Shown here: positions 17,106 to 25,019 of the stretch, in pieces
How positions within the stretch are numbered: position 1 is the stretch's first letter
Layout of the letters: every line of letters begins with the position of its first letter
From: JAMDEO01 sp963775295
Lineage (GTDB): Bacteria > Actinomycetota > Thermoleophilia > RBG-16-64-13
Assembly: GCA_963775295.1 (NCBI GenBank)
Contig: CAVZIK010000006.1
Coordinates: forward strand, 1,736,001 to 1,800,000
Length of the DNA stretch: 64,000 nt
Direction: 5' to 3'
Made by a program: the position numbers and the translations under genes
Notes under the pieces: model-generated
Seen by the model: the letters and a program-made list of their open reading frames with translations, nothing else
Told to the model about the DNA's origin: nothing
Databases searched by the model: none

Positions 17106-17503
17106 GTCACGGTCTCGCGCTCAGCAACTTGATCATCCAGTGTGTGCTGATAGTGGCGGCCATTGTCGGGACCATCGTGGCCAGGATGCGGCGCCTACGC
17201 CGCCATTGCCTAATCATGCGCTCAGCTATCGGAGTACAGATTCTCGCCATCGCCATCGTAATGGCCCCTGCGCTCGGCAGCTATCTACGCGACTGGCATG
17301 GGTGGTCCCGATTCATCGCCGAGATCGTGATACATCACTCGCTTGGGGTGATCGTCATCTTGCTCTTCATCTACATTAACCTTGCCTTCACCGGGGTGCT
17401 CAAGGCGCCCCGGAGCTACAAGCCCTTCATGATCTCCGCCTTGACGCTCTGGCTGATCACCTTGGGTATGGGCATCCACCTGTACTGGTACATCTGGCGA
17501 TAG
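17102..17503 (+). CDS. Four-helix membrane protein (DUF420-like)
   Basis: 133 residues with four hydrophobic helices. Conserved-looking His residues occur in the second to fourth helices (RRHCLIMRSAIG, VIHHSLGVIVILL, GMGIHLYWYIWR). The arrangement resembles DUF420/cytochrome-type small membrane proteins, where such His can bind haem, but I cannot confirm haem binding. It overlaps the DUF523 gene by ATGA and ends 27 bases before the convergent otsA. Confidence 0.6.
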   Translation: MSHGLALSNLIIQCVLIVAAIVGTIVARMRRLRRHCLIMRSAIGVQILAIAIVMAPALGSYLRDWHGWSRFIAEIVIHHSLGVIVILLFIYINLAFTGVLKAPRSYKPFMISALTLWLITLGMGIHLYWYIWR

Positions 17504-17530
17504 GTGTGGCTCATGGGGAGCCGATAGTCT

Positions 17531-19033
17531 CTAGGACTCGTTGGGGGAGAGGTACTCGTGGTGCTCCGGGATGTAGTCCTCGATGATAGGGAAGTCCCGC
17601 AATTCTTTCCTTATGGCGGCTCGCATGAATGAATCGACCCACCAGAACACGTTTTGGTCTCGGACGTTGCGCCTCAGCTTTCGCATGCGAAAGCGGCGTT
17701 CTCCCACCGGCATACGGACAGCGTTGTATAGCGCATCCGCGGTCTGTTCGACGTCGTACGGGTTGACTACGAGCGCCGACTTGCCGAGCTGTGCCGCGGC
17801 TCCCGCGAATTGACTCAGTATCAGCACCGCCTCTTCTTCCAAGCTGCAGGCGCAATATTCCTTGGCCACCAGGTTCATGCCATCCTTGAGCGGAGTGATC
17901 AATGCGACATCAGCCGCACGATAGAAAGCCAGGAGTTCGTCCGGAGGCAGGCTGCGGTAAAAATAGTGGATCGGTACCCAGCCGACTTCAGAGTACCGTC
18001 CGTTTATTTCTCCGACGAGTCGCTCGATCTTCATCTTCAACCCTTCGTATTCGCTGATACCTCCTCGACTGGGTATGACGACCTGGAAGAGATGGATGCT
18101 TCTGCGGACCTCGGGGAATCTCTCCAGAAGGTCGGCGAAGGCCCTCAGCCGCTCGGGGATGCCCTTGGTATAGTCCAACCGATCCAATCCCAATACGATC
18201 TGCCGGTCGGAATACCTGGCTCGAATCTCCCGAACTCTTTCCTCGACCTCGGGCGCCGCGGCACGATTGGCGAAACCGGCGGCGTCGATTCCGATGGGAA
18301 AGGTGCCCACGCGCATCTCTCTGCCTTCGTGTTGCACGAGGTACAGGTTTCCCTCCGCCCGAACCCTCGAGTTCTTGATGAGCGTCTTCACACACTGGAG
18401 AAAGTTTCGTCGGTCGCGCACCGTTTGGAAGCCCACCAGGTCGTAGGCAAGCAAGGACGTGAGCAAGGCGTGACGTTCCGGTAGTTTCATCAATATGTCA
18501 GGTGACGGAAATGGAATATGGAGAAAGAAGGCGAGGTTGGTCATGAACCCTTCGCTCCGCAGATGGTGGGCGACGTCCATGAGTTGATAGTCGTGGATCC
18601 AGACGAAATCGTCCTTAAGGCACTTCCCGGCGAGCGCTTCCGCGAACTTCCGGTTCACCTTGACGTAGGCGTGCCAGTATTCAGGATCGAAATCGCAGCG
18701 GGTCTGTAGATCGTGGAAAAGCGGCCAGAGAATCTCGTTGGAATAGCCGTGGTAGTACTTGTCGACCTCGTCTTGACTCAGCGCGACCGGGGTCAACTCA
18801 TAGCCCGCGTCGGAAGCGGCCTCTCCGAACATGTCCTCGGGGTGAGTCACATCGCTGGCTATTCCCGACCATCCGATCCAGACTCCTCCTCGGTCTCGCA
18901 GTACTGGTAGCAGCGCTGTGACCAGGCCACCCGAACCGGGCTTGAGAACCCACTTGTGTCCACTCTGTTTTTCGGCGACGTAGGGAAGCCTGTTTGAGAC
19001 GACGATAAGTCTGTTGGTCGATCGTTCGGTCAC
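17531..19033 (-). CDS. otsA: Trehalose-6-phosphate synthase
   Basis: 500 residues, GT20 family, joining a nucleotide-sugar glucose to glucose-6-phosphate. Motifs: SNRLPYV, the GGLVTALLPVL loop, WIHDYQLM, LGLDRLDYTKGIPERLRAF and KDGMNLVAKEY (nucleotide-sugar binding). The GTG start at 19033 has AGGAGG four bases upstream. It is the last gene of a minus-strand operon after otsB, a DUF5752-like gene and a TreT-like glycosyltransferase; the gap to the latter is 33 bases. With otsB it makes trehalose for osmotic or desiccation protection. Confidence 0.95.
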   Translation of the reverse strand: MTERSTNRLIVVSNRLPYVAEKQSGHKWVLKPGSGGLVTALLPVLRDRGGVWIGWSGIASDVTHPEDMFGEAASDAGYELTPVALSQDEVDKYYHGYSNEILWPLFHDLQTRCDFDPEYWHAYVKVNRKFAEALAGKCLKDDFVWIHDYQLMDVAHHLRSEGFMTNLAFFLHIPFPSPDILMKLPERHALLTSLLAYDLVGFQTVRDRRNFLQCVKTLIKNSRVRAEGNLYLVQHEGREMRVGTFPIGIDAAGFANRAAAPEVEERVREIRARYSDRQIVLGLDRLDYTKGIPERLRAFADLLERFPEVRRSIHLFQVVIPSRGGISEYEGLKMKIERLVGEINGRYSEVGWVPIHYFYRSLPPDELLAFYRAADVALITPLKDGMNLVAKEYCACSLEEEAVLILSQFAGAAAQLGKSALVVNPYDVEQTADALYNAVRMPVGERRFRMRKLRRNVRDQNVFWWVDSFMRAAIRKELRDFPIIEDYIPEHHEYLSPNES

Positions 19034-19066
19034 TCGTCCTCCTGGTTGGGATGGGCGGACGCGGGT

Positions 19067-20326
19067 CTAGCCGAGTTCGATGCGGTCCTCGTTGCCATGT
19101 GTGAGGGCGACCATCACGGTGAGGTACTCGCGCAGATGGCGGGTGATGAGGAAGTTCTGGCGTACCAATTCTCGGGCAACCTGGCCTATCTGCCCTATGC
19201 GTTGGCGCTCGAACAGCAAGTATCGGATACGCATGGCTGCACCCTCTGGAGTATCCACGAGAAAGCCGGTGCGGTGGTCCATGAGCTGCAACCTGATTCC
19301 CCCGGTGTTTCCTCCGATGACGGGCTTTCCCTTCCACATGGCTTCGGTGACGGTGAGGCCGAAACCCTCGCGGAGAGACTTCTGCAGGATGATGTCGGCC
19401 CCGAGCTGCAGGGCGTTTATCGTCCGGTCGGTGTAGTGCCCTGACGATAGCACGTGGATATCAGGGTCGTTGCCCGCAGCTTCTCGTACCTCGCCCAGCA
19501 CGACATCGCCTTCGGGATCGTCCACGGCTCCTCCCCCGGCAAGGATCAATTGGAGGCTGGGCACGAATCGTTTGGCCAGTTGATAGGCCTGGATGACACC
19601 CAGAGGATCCTTGAAGCGGTCGAAGCGGGAGACCTGCAGGATAATGGGCCTCTCCGGATCGACGTTGAATTCGTGGAGCGTTTCGAGAACGGTTTCGTGC
19701 GACAACGGCATGTTCTTCTCGCCGAGCGGGTCGATGCTTGGCGGGATGAGGAACACCGGGTGGGGCATGGGCTGGGCGAATGCGTCCAGAGAAAATATGC
19801 TCGCATCGTAGCCGACCACGAATCGGCGCAGGTATTTCCAGACCGGTCTGTAGGGATAGCTCAGATCGATATGGCAGCGCCAGATCCACTTGCCACGGCG
19901 GTCAGGACAATGGCCGAGGAGAGGGGCGGGCTGCGGGTCATGGATGAAGACCAAGTCCGCCGCTTCCAGCACCGGTCGGAGCTTTTCCGCATTCTGCGCG
20001 TTGACCTCTTCGTACACGCGGAGAAGAGTGTCGGGGATGCGGAGGTTCTTGCCTTGGAGAGCATTATGAAACGACTTCGTGCATGCGTAGAAATCGTCAT
20101 TTCCCTGGATGACTTCCCAACTGGCGTCCAAGCCCAGTTCCTGCATCAAAGGCACGAGTTTCTCAAGAATCTCCGCTACTCCGCCGCCATAACGGGTCGA
20201 GTTCACGTGCACCACTTTGAGACCGGTCAAGAGAGCGGCCAACTGGCGGAGTTGCACTATGGCGTCTTGACCGGCGTACTCAGCGTAGCGGTCGAGAAGG
20301 CCTGGGCTCGCGTCGCTAGACGTCAT
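19067..20326 (-). CDS. treT: TreT-like trehalose glycosyltransferring synthase (GT4)
   Basis: 419 residues, GT-B fold. N-terminal VVHVNSTRYGGGVAEILEKL, then FIHDPQPAPLL, LQVSRFDRFKDPLGVI and EGFGLTVTEAMWKGKPVIGG are as in TreT, which makes trehalose from NDP-glucose and glucose, reversibly. Length matches archaeal TreT (about 415). The start at ATG 20326 has GGAGG seven bases upstream and lies inside the end of the preceding gene (11-base overlap); longer N-terminal readings are spurious. Having TreT beside OtsA/OtsB is redundant, so it may run in the breakdown direction or under different conditions. Confidence 0.85.
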   Translation of the reverse strand: MTSSDASPGLLDRYAEYAGQDAIVQLRQLAALLTGLKVVHVNSTRYGGGVAEILEKLVPLMQELGLDASWEVIQGNDDFYACTKSFHNALQGKNLRIPDTLLRVYEEVNAQNAEKLRPVLEAADLVFIHDPQPAPLLGHCPDRRGKWIWRCHIDLSYPYRPVWKYLRRFVVGYDASIFSLDAFAQPMPHPVFLIPPSIDPLGEKNMPLSHETVLETLHEFNVDPERPIILQVSRFDRFKDPLGVIQAYQLAKRFVPSLQLILAGGGAVDDPEGDVVLGEVREAAGNDPDIHVLSSGHYTDRTINALQLGADIILQKSLREGFGLTVTEAMWKGKPVIGGNTGGIRLQLMDHRTGFLVDTPEGAAMRIRYLLFERQRIGQIGQVARELVRQNFLITRHLREYLTVMVALTHGNEDRIELG

Positions 20327-20993
20327 GGACGGCCTCCGGGGAGTCGGTGGTCCCGAAGTGATCGGTAAAGAGCGAGACCAGATGGTCGCGAAGGACGTAG
20401 AGGGACTCAAAATAGGGATCCAGCTCGGCCAGGGCGTTGCATAGCGGGTCGTACTCCCCGCCCAGGCCGCCAAGCCAGGCACGAAAGTCGTCCATTCCCG
20501 CCGGGTCGCGGCGCCTTGCGTCGACGAAATGATAGAACACGCTGCCCACGGACATCTCCTGGACCGCCTTCACGAGTTCAACGGGGTTGGCGAGTCTCCT
20601 GTACGTGTCGAAAACCACGATGACCGACCTCACAAAGTAGAACTCATGTCCGGCCGCGGCGAAAAGCATCAACTCCGATTCGTCCAGCCGCGACTCGATG
20701 AGATCGATGAGTTCCTGGCGCAACTCCTCAAGATCGGCGAAGTCCGCGGGGTCGATGGCCGAAAGCCTCTCTGCGAGGGGGTTGTCGTGCAGACTCTCGT
20801 GGCACCAAGCGGCGAAATCATTGTTGTATTCACGGCTCAGAAACTGAGGCCGCAACAGTGTGCCCCAAAAGTGGTGGTAGACACAGCCCGGATGGACGTC
20901 ACGCAAAATGTCGCGCAACTCGCGCAGTGTCTGCGCACGCCGTCCTGTTGCAATATGGGCGAGCGCGCAGTCCTTTATTGCGAATTCAACCAA
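20316..20993 (-). CDS. DUF5752-like trehalose-operon protein with internal duplication
   Basis: 225 residues, soluble. I recognise it as the uncharacterised family found next to trehalose glycosyltransferases. Two homologous halves are visible: GCVYHHFWGTLLRPQF ... DFAAWCHESLHDNPLAERL ... LRQELIDLIES, and GSVFYHFVDARRRDP ... DFRAWLGGLGGEYDPLCNAL ... LRDHLVSLFTD. Both share the (C/S)V-(Y/F)-x-HF opening, an acidic F-A-W helix and an LR-(Q/D)-x-L-x-x-L ending. The likely start is TTG 20993 with a weak GGGGATC site. It overlaps the TreT-like gene by 11 bases. Role unknown; it could regulate or be a partner of TreT. Confidence 0.7.
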   Translation of the reverse strand: MVEFAIKDCALAHIATGRRAQTLRELRDILRDVHPGCVYHHFWGTLLRPQFLSREYNNDFAAWCHESLHDNPLAERLSAIDPADFADLEELRQELIDLIESRLDESELMLFAAAGHEFYFVRSVIVVFDTYRRLANPVELVKAVQEMSVGSVFYHFVDARRRDPAGMDDFRAWLGGLGGEYDPLCNALAELDPYFESLYVLRDHLVSLFTDHFGTTDSPEAVHDV

Positions 20994-21080
20994 CTAGATC
21001 CCCGATCATTCCCGTTTCCAGCAATTTATCTACCCCGTCGCAGGCCCTTCCTAATCCTATCGGCCTCGTCGCTCGATCCC

Positions 21081-21863
21081 TCAAATGAAGCCGGCAAGGA
21101 AGTCGGCAGCGTCGTCGACGTCGCGGAGCCTGTACGCTGCCCACGTTGGCCCGATGCGCGGCCCCACCGCAATGGAAATGCCCCAGTCCCGGGCAGCCAG
21201 GAAGGTGTCCTCGTCCGTGAGGTCGTCTCCCAGGCAAATGGGGCAGATATCGCTGTGATTGTAGCCGAGCCTCTCGATAAGCCAATTCATGGCCCACCCC
21301 TTATCCCAGACGTCTCCGGGGCGAAATTCGAAAACGAATTTTCCCGAACTGCGTCGCAGAGACGGATAGCGTTCGCCGACTTGTTGGACGGCGTCGGCGA
21401 CCACTGGCACAGTATCCGGAGGCGTGAGCCGATAGTGGACCGACAGCGACAGGGTCTTGGCTTCCACGAGAACCCCCTCGACAGGGCGGAGGAGATCCCG
21501 AAGATCTGTCGCCGCGGCCGCCAGAGTCGGACGGGCAAGCGAGCCTGCCTCGTATTCCACGTCCGAACCCAAAGGTCCCGAGATGCGATATCCATGATCG
21601 CCGGCATAGAACAGACCGGGCAGACCGGTGCGGGCTCTGACATCGTCGAGGTCGCGCCCCGACAGAAGGCAGACCAGGTGCTTCACATTCAGATCTCTCA
21701 AGACCTGCTTCGCCCGCGGCGGAAGTACGACCAGGTCTGGGTAGGGCCCGATGGGCGCAAGAGTGCCGTCGAAATCAAGAAAGAACGCCAGCTTCCGGCC
21801 GGCTATCTGCTGTCTGATCCGCGAACCGGACTCGAGAGCCCACGGTAACTGGTCAGTGTTCAT
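21081..21863 (-). CDS. otsB: Trehalose-6-phosphate phosphatase
   Basis: 260 residues, HAD superfamily. Motif I is FFLDFDGTLAPIGPYPDL with the nucleophile Asp; motif II is VCLLSGRDLDDVRARTG; motif IV is CLGDDLTDEDTF. A WDKGWAMNWLIERLG segment matches trehalose phosphatases. It removes phosphate from trehalose-6-phosphate made by OtsA. The ATG at 21863 has AAGGA about eight bases upstream. It is the first gene of the trehalose operon, so the promoter should lie in 21864-22041, shared divergently with the RNA-binding protein gene. Confidence 0.93.
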   Translation of the reverse strand: MNTDQLPWALESGSRIRQQIAGRKLAFFLDFDGTLAPIGPYPDLVVLPPRAKQVLRDLNVKHLVCLLSGRDLDDVRARTGLPGLFYAGDHGYRISGPLGSDVEYEAGSLARPTLAAAATDLRDLLRPVEGVLVEAKTLSLSVHYRLTPPDTVPVVADAVQQVGERYPSLRRSSGKFVFEFRPGDVWDKGWAMNWLIERLGYNHSDICPICLGDDLTDEDTFLAARDWGISIAVGPRIGPTWAAYRLRDVDDAADFLAGFI

Positions 21864-22041
21864 ACAACAATCCTTCGACGCTGGACAATGGAAAGCACTT
21901 GCAATTTGTATGCATATATCGGGTATGATGGGGATGCATCGATAGGAAGCTCTCCCCGCGACGTGCAGAGTGCTTCATCTACTCGTCCGCAGGTGCATCC
22001 GAACGCATGCGGTTCTGTCATTGGTATCTGTGGAGGATACG

Positions 22042-22371
22042 ATGGGCACAGCAAGACTGTATGTCGGCAACCTCTCCTACGGCACCACCAAGGAAGTTCT
22101 GGAAAAAGCTTTTGCCGAGCACGGTGAGGTGGTTTCGGTGAATATTATCACCGACCGCCAAACCGGGCGTCCCAAGGGCTTCGCTTTCGTGGAGATGAGT
22201 ACCGCGGAAGAGGGCGACGCGGCCAAGGCCGCTCTCAACGGTGTCGACCTTGATGGTCGGACCATCAATGTTGACAACGCTCGAGAGCAAGAACCACGCC
22301 GTCCTGGTGGTGGCTTCGGCGGTGGGGGCAGCCGCGGAGGATATGGCGGCGGCGGAGTGTCCCGCTGGTAG
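22042..22371 (+). CDS. Glycine-rich RRM RNA-binding protein
   Basis: 109 residues. One RRM: RNP2 is LYVGNLSY and RNP1 is KGFAFVEM, followed by an RGG/Gly-rich tail (GGGFGGGGSRGGYGGGG). Such proteins in bacteria bind single-stranded RNA and are often cold-induced. The start at ATG 22042 has GGAGG five bases upstream. The preceding 178 bases are AT-richer than average, with a possible TATGAT -10 near 21925, and would give a long 5' leader as in cold-shock genes. A strong terminator follows. Confidence 0.92.
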   Translation: MGTARLYVGNLSYGTTKEVLEKAFAEHGEVVSVNIITDRQTGRPKGFAFVEMSTAEEGDAAKAALNGVDLDGRTINVDNAREQEPRRPGGGFGGGGSRGGYGGGGVSRW

Positions 22372-22425
22372 CATGGTCGTTTAGCCGGACCCTGAGTAAA
22401 GCCGGCGGAAAATGATTGCGCACGG

Positions 22426-22455
22426 AGGCGCCGGGAGACCGGCGCCTCTTGTTTA
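22426..22455 (+). terminator. Rho-independent terminator after the RNA-binding protein gene
   Basis: A perfect 10-bp GC stem (GAGGCGCCGG/CCGGCGCCTC) with a GAGA loop is followed by TTGTTT. This is a standard intrinsic terminator, 55 bases after the stop codon. Confidence 0.85.
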
Positions 22456-22538
22456 AGGACTCCCTAACTCGGGTAAGAATCAATAATGTCCAAACTGCCG
22501 TGTGACACACGCGCGGCGCGGCAAAGTGGAGGAAGTAC

Positions 22539-22760
22539 GTGGCCGAGTTCAAACTCGATGTGCGGGGTGAGACCTGCCCGATTCCCTTGGTGGAGGTTCG
22601 CAAGGCTCTTCGGCAGGCTGTTCCGGGGGATATCGTAGAAGTGGTGGGAACCCACCCTTCTTCGAAAAAAGAGATTCCCTTGGCAGTGAAGGCGCTCAAA
22701 CTCGAGCTGTTGAGTGTCGAGGAGGAGGGTGACACGTGGAAGATTCGGATCCAGCGGTGA
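22539..22760 (+). CDS. tusA: TusA-family sulfur carrier
   Basis: 73 residues. The defining CPxP motif is C13 in GETCPIPLVEVRKAL; the rest is the compact beta-alpha fold, with GDIVEVVGTHP and a short C-terminal strand. TusA proteins carry a persulfide on this Cys between sulfur donors and acceptors. The GTG start at 22539 has GGAGGAAG ideally placed. Its end overlaps the DsrE-like gene by 25 bases. It opens a sulfur-handling operon with dsrE-like, iscS-like and iscU-like genes. Confidence 0.92.
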   Translation: MAEFKLDVRGETCPIPLVEVRKALRQAVPGDIVEVVGTHPSSKKEIPLAVKALKLELLSVEEEGDTWKIRIQR

Positions 22761-23179
22761 CGGTGGAGAAACTGACGGTCGTCGTTCACAGCGGCGACTT
22801 CGACAAGATATACAGCGCCTTCATCATAGGGAATGGGGCGCTTTCCATGGGTATGGAGGTGTCTCTCTACTTCACCTTCTGGGGGTTGATGAGACTCAGA
22901 AAGGGAGGGCTAGACTCTGGTCCCCTATCGAAGATGCAGATGCTCGGGCTGGGCAAATGGATGATCAAGCGAAGGATGAAGAAGGCCAACGTCGCTCCCC
23001 TCGAGCGTCTGGCCCAGGATTTCAAGGCCTTGGGCGGCAAGATATTTGCGTGCGACATGACCATGGACATCATGGGCATCGGACCGAACGATCTTCGGCA
23101 AGATCTCATCGAGGAATACTGTGCCGTGGGCACGTATATCCAGGAAGTTCGTGAGTCCACAGCGACCCTCTTCATCTAA
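22736..23179 (+). CDS. DsrE/F-like sulfur-relay protein
   Basis: 147 residues of the DsrE/DsrF/peroxiredoxin-like family. The N-terminus (KLTVVVHSGDFDKIYSAFI) has the typical HSGD start of the fold. A single likely active Cys106 lies in GGKIFACDMTMDIMG, as in DsrE-like proteins that accept persulfide sulfur. A long amphipathic insert (about residues 60-85) is Lys/Met-rich and may contact membranes or partners. The GTG start overlaps tusA; GAGGAGGGT precedes it. It probably exchanges sulfur with TusA. Confidence 0.87.
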   Translation: MEDSDPAVTVEKLTVVVHSGDFDKIYSAFIIGNGALSMGMEVSLYFTFWGLMRLRKGGLDSGPLSKMQMLGLGKWMIKRRMKKANVAPLERLAQDFKALGGKIFACDMTMDIMGIGPNDLRQDLIEEYCAVGTYIQEVRESTATLFI

Positions 23180-23196
23180 TCGACCGGAGATCAGTC

Positions 23197-24381
23197 ATGT
23201 TTGGTGAGACGATATATTTGGACAACTCGGCGGGCACCCGACTCGACGAACGCGTGCTGGAAGCAATGCGCCCCTACTTCTTCGACACGTATGCGGTGGC
23301 CACGTCGGAATTCGGCTATTCCATGGGGATCGAGTCGCGGGAATCACTCGACCGAGCTCGGGCCACTCTGGCCGCGCGGCTCGGGGCGGCTCAGGCCGAA
23401 GAATTCATATTCACTTCTGGCAGCACCGAATCGAGCAACATGGCGTTAAAAGGGGCGGCGCTTGCCTTGGGGGAGAAGAAGGGCAGGCACATTATCACCT
23501 CGCGCATCGAGGATTTCCCGGTACTCAATACGGCCGCCGCACTCGGAAAGCAGGGCTTCAAGGTCACGGTGCTCGATGTCGACGGGGAGGGAGTTGTCGA
23601 TCCGGCTGCGGTAGATAAGGCCATCACCCCCGATACGATCATCGTCTCAATCCAGCAGGCTAACCAGGAGATCGGCACGCTGCAAGATGTGGACGCTATC
23701 GCCAAGATCTGCCATGACAAGGGTGTGCTCTTTCACACCGACGCCACGCATTCGTTCGGCAGGGTACCCTTGGACGTGAGTCGAACCCCGGCGGATATGG
23801 TGACAGTTTCCGGCCACACCATCCACGGGCCGAAGGGCGTGGGCGGACTTTTCGTGCGCATGGGGACGCCTTTGGGGAAGTGGATGGACGGTGGATTCCA
23901 GGAGTTCAACCATCGCGCCGGGGTGGAGGACATCCCGTCGGCTGTCGGCTTTGCCGTCGCGGCCGAGTTGATCACTGACGAGGAGACGGAGCGGTTGCGA
24001 GGTCTGCGCGACCGCCTACTCGACCGCGCACTCAGCGAGATCCCTTTCACCACGCTCAACGGCCATCGCACGCGACGCCTGCCCCAGAACGCCAACGTTA
24101 CGTTCCACTATGTCGAGGGCGAATCGATCACCTTACAACTCGACATGCGGGGCTACGCCGTGAGCACGGGCTCGGCTTGCTTCAGTAAGTCGCTCGAAGC
24201 CAGTCACGTCATAATGGGGATAGGCGGAGATCACGAGAGGGCGCACGGGTCGGTGCGTTTCAGTCTGGGAAGATACAACGACGAGCAGGATGTGGATGGC
24301 GTCGTCGACGCGATCGCAGAGGTCGTGCGCGAATTGAGAGCTATCAGCCCGCTCATGCCTGACGACGCGAAGGGGAGATAG
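23197..24381 (+). CDS. Cysteine desulfurase (IscS/NifS) homologue lacking the PLP lysine
   Basis: 394 residues, full-length class V aminotransferase fold: YLDNSAGTRLD, FTSGSTESSNMALKG, QQANQEIG, TDATHSFGRVPLD and the catalytic loop STGSACFS with Cys328. The Schiff-base Lys of the (A/G)HK motif is replaced: the segment reads SGH-Thr208-IHGPKG. The His that stacks on the PLP ring is Asp106 (IEDFPVL), and the usual Gln is His185. Asp182 and His207 remain. The classical desulfurase chemistry is therefore doubtful, although the sulfur-accepting Cys survives. An unusual IscS from Archaeoglobus has been described without this Lys, as I recall. It lies between dsrE-like and iscU-like genes, 2 bases before the latter. 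Confidence 0.9.
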   Translation: MFGETIYLDNSAGTRLDERVLEAMRPYFFDTYAVATSEFGYSMGIESRESLDRARATLAARLGAAQAEEFIFTSGSTESSNMALKGAALALGEKKGRHIITSRIEDFPVLNTAAALGKQGFKVTVLDVDGEGVVDPAAVDKAITPDTIIVSIQQANQEIGTLQDVDAIAKICHDKGVLFHTDATHSFGRVPLDVSRTPADMVTVSGHTIHGPKGVGGLFVRMGTPLGKWMDGGFQEFNHRAGVEDIPSAVGFAVAAELITDEETERLRGLRDRLLDRALSEIPFTTLNGHRTRRLPQNANVTFHYVEGESITLQLDMRGYAVSTGSACFSKSLEASHVIMGIGGDHERAHGSVRFSLGRYNDEQDVDGVVDAIAEVVRELRAISPLMPDDAKGR

Positions 24382-24383
24382 AC

Positions 24384-25019
24384 ATGGCTTTTCCTTACAA
24401 CGAGAAGGTTCTCGAGCATTTCCGGCACCCGCACAACGTGGGGAAGATAGAGGATCCGTCCGGCAAGTCCACCGAGGGTAGTCCCGCGTGTGGAGACATG
24501 GTCGCGGTCTACATCAAGGTCGACGACGATACGAAGGTCATCGACGACATCAAGTTTGAGTCATATGGCTGCGCCTCCAACATAGCTACGGGTTCGATCA
24601 TTACCGATATGGCCATGGGGAAGACGCTCACGGAAGCGAAGAACATCAGTTGGAAAGAGGCTTCGGAGGAATTGGGCGGACTGCCTCCGATCAAGGCCCA
24701 CTGTTCGGTGCTGGCAGTCGAAGGACTGCGGGCCGCGATACGCGACTACGAGGAGAAACACGGCCTGATCGAGGATCGCGTGCCGACCACGCTCGAGATC
24801 ATCAACAAGCGGCTTCGCCACGTCATGAACCCGCTACGCGGGCTGGACATCGTGCGCACCAACCTGATCAAGGACATTTCTCTCGAGGACGGTGTCGTGC
24901 GGATCACGGCCGATCTGCCCGCCGATCATCAGTTCGCGGCGGTCATCAAAGCCGACATCGCAGAGAAGATCGAGACCTTGTGGGACGTCAAAGAGGTCAT
25001 CGTGGAGTTCACTGGCTAA
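24384..25019 (+). CDS. IscU/NifU-type Fe-S scaffold fused to a MIP18 (DUF59) domain
   Basis: 211 residues. Residues 1-128 are an IscU scaffold with all ligands: C36 and D38 in SPACGD, C63 in YGCASNIA and C107 in AHCSVLA. Residues about 135-210 resemble the MIP18/DUF59 Fe-S assembly domain (MNPLRGLDIVRTNLIKDI, then VKEVIVEF), though the Cys common in that family is missing (LPADHQF). Such a fusion would join cluster assembly with delivery. It follows the iscS-like gene by 2 bases and overlaps the convergent phosphatase gene by 11 bases. The C-terminal assignment is moderate. Confidence 0.85.
   Translation: MAFPYNEKVLEHFRHPHNVGKIEDPSGKSTEGSPACGDMVAVYIKVDDDTKVIDDIKFESYGCASNIATGSIITDMAMGKTLTEAKNISWKEASEELGGLPPIKAHCSVLAVEGLRAAIRDYEEKHGLIEDRVPTTLEIINKRLRHVMNPLRGLDIVRTNLIKDISLEDGVVRITADLPADHQFAAVIKADIAEKIETLWDVKEVIVEFTG

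Noticed and set aside
20529..21848. 439-codon plus-strand frame over DUF5752-like and otsB genes
   Set aside because: It crosses two real minus-strand genes and the gap between them, and reads as composition-driven sequence.
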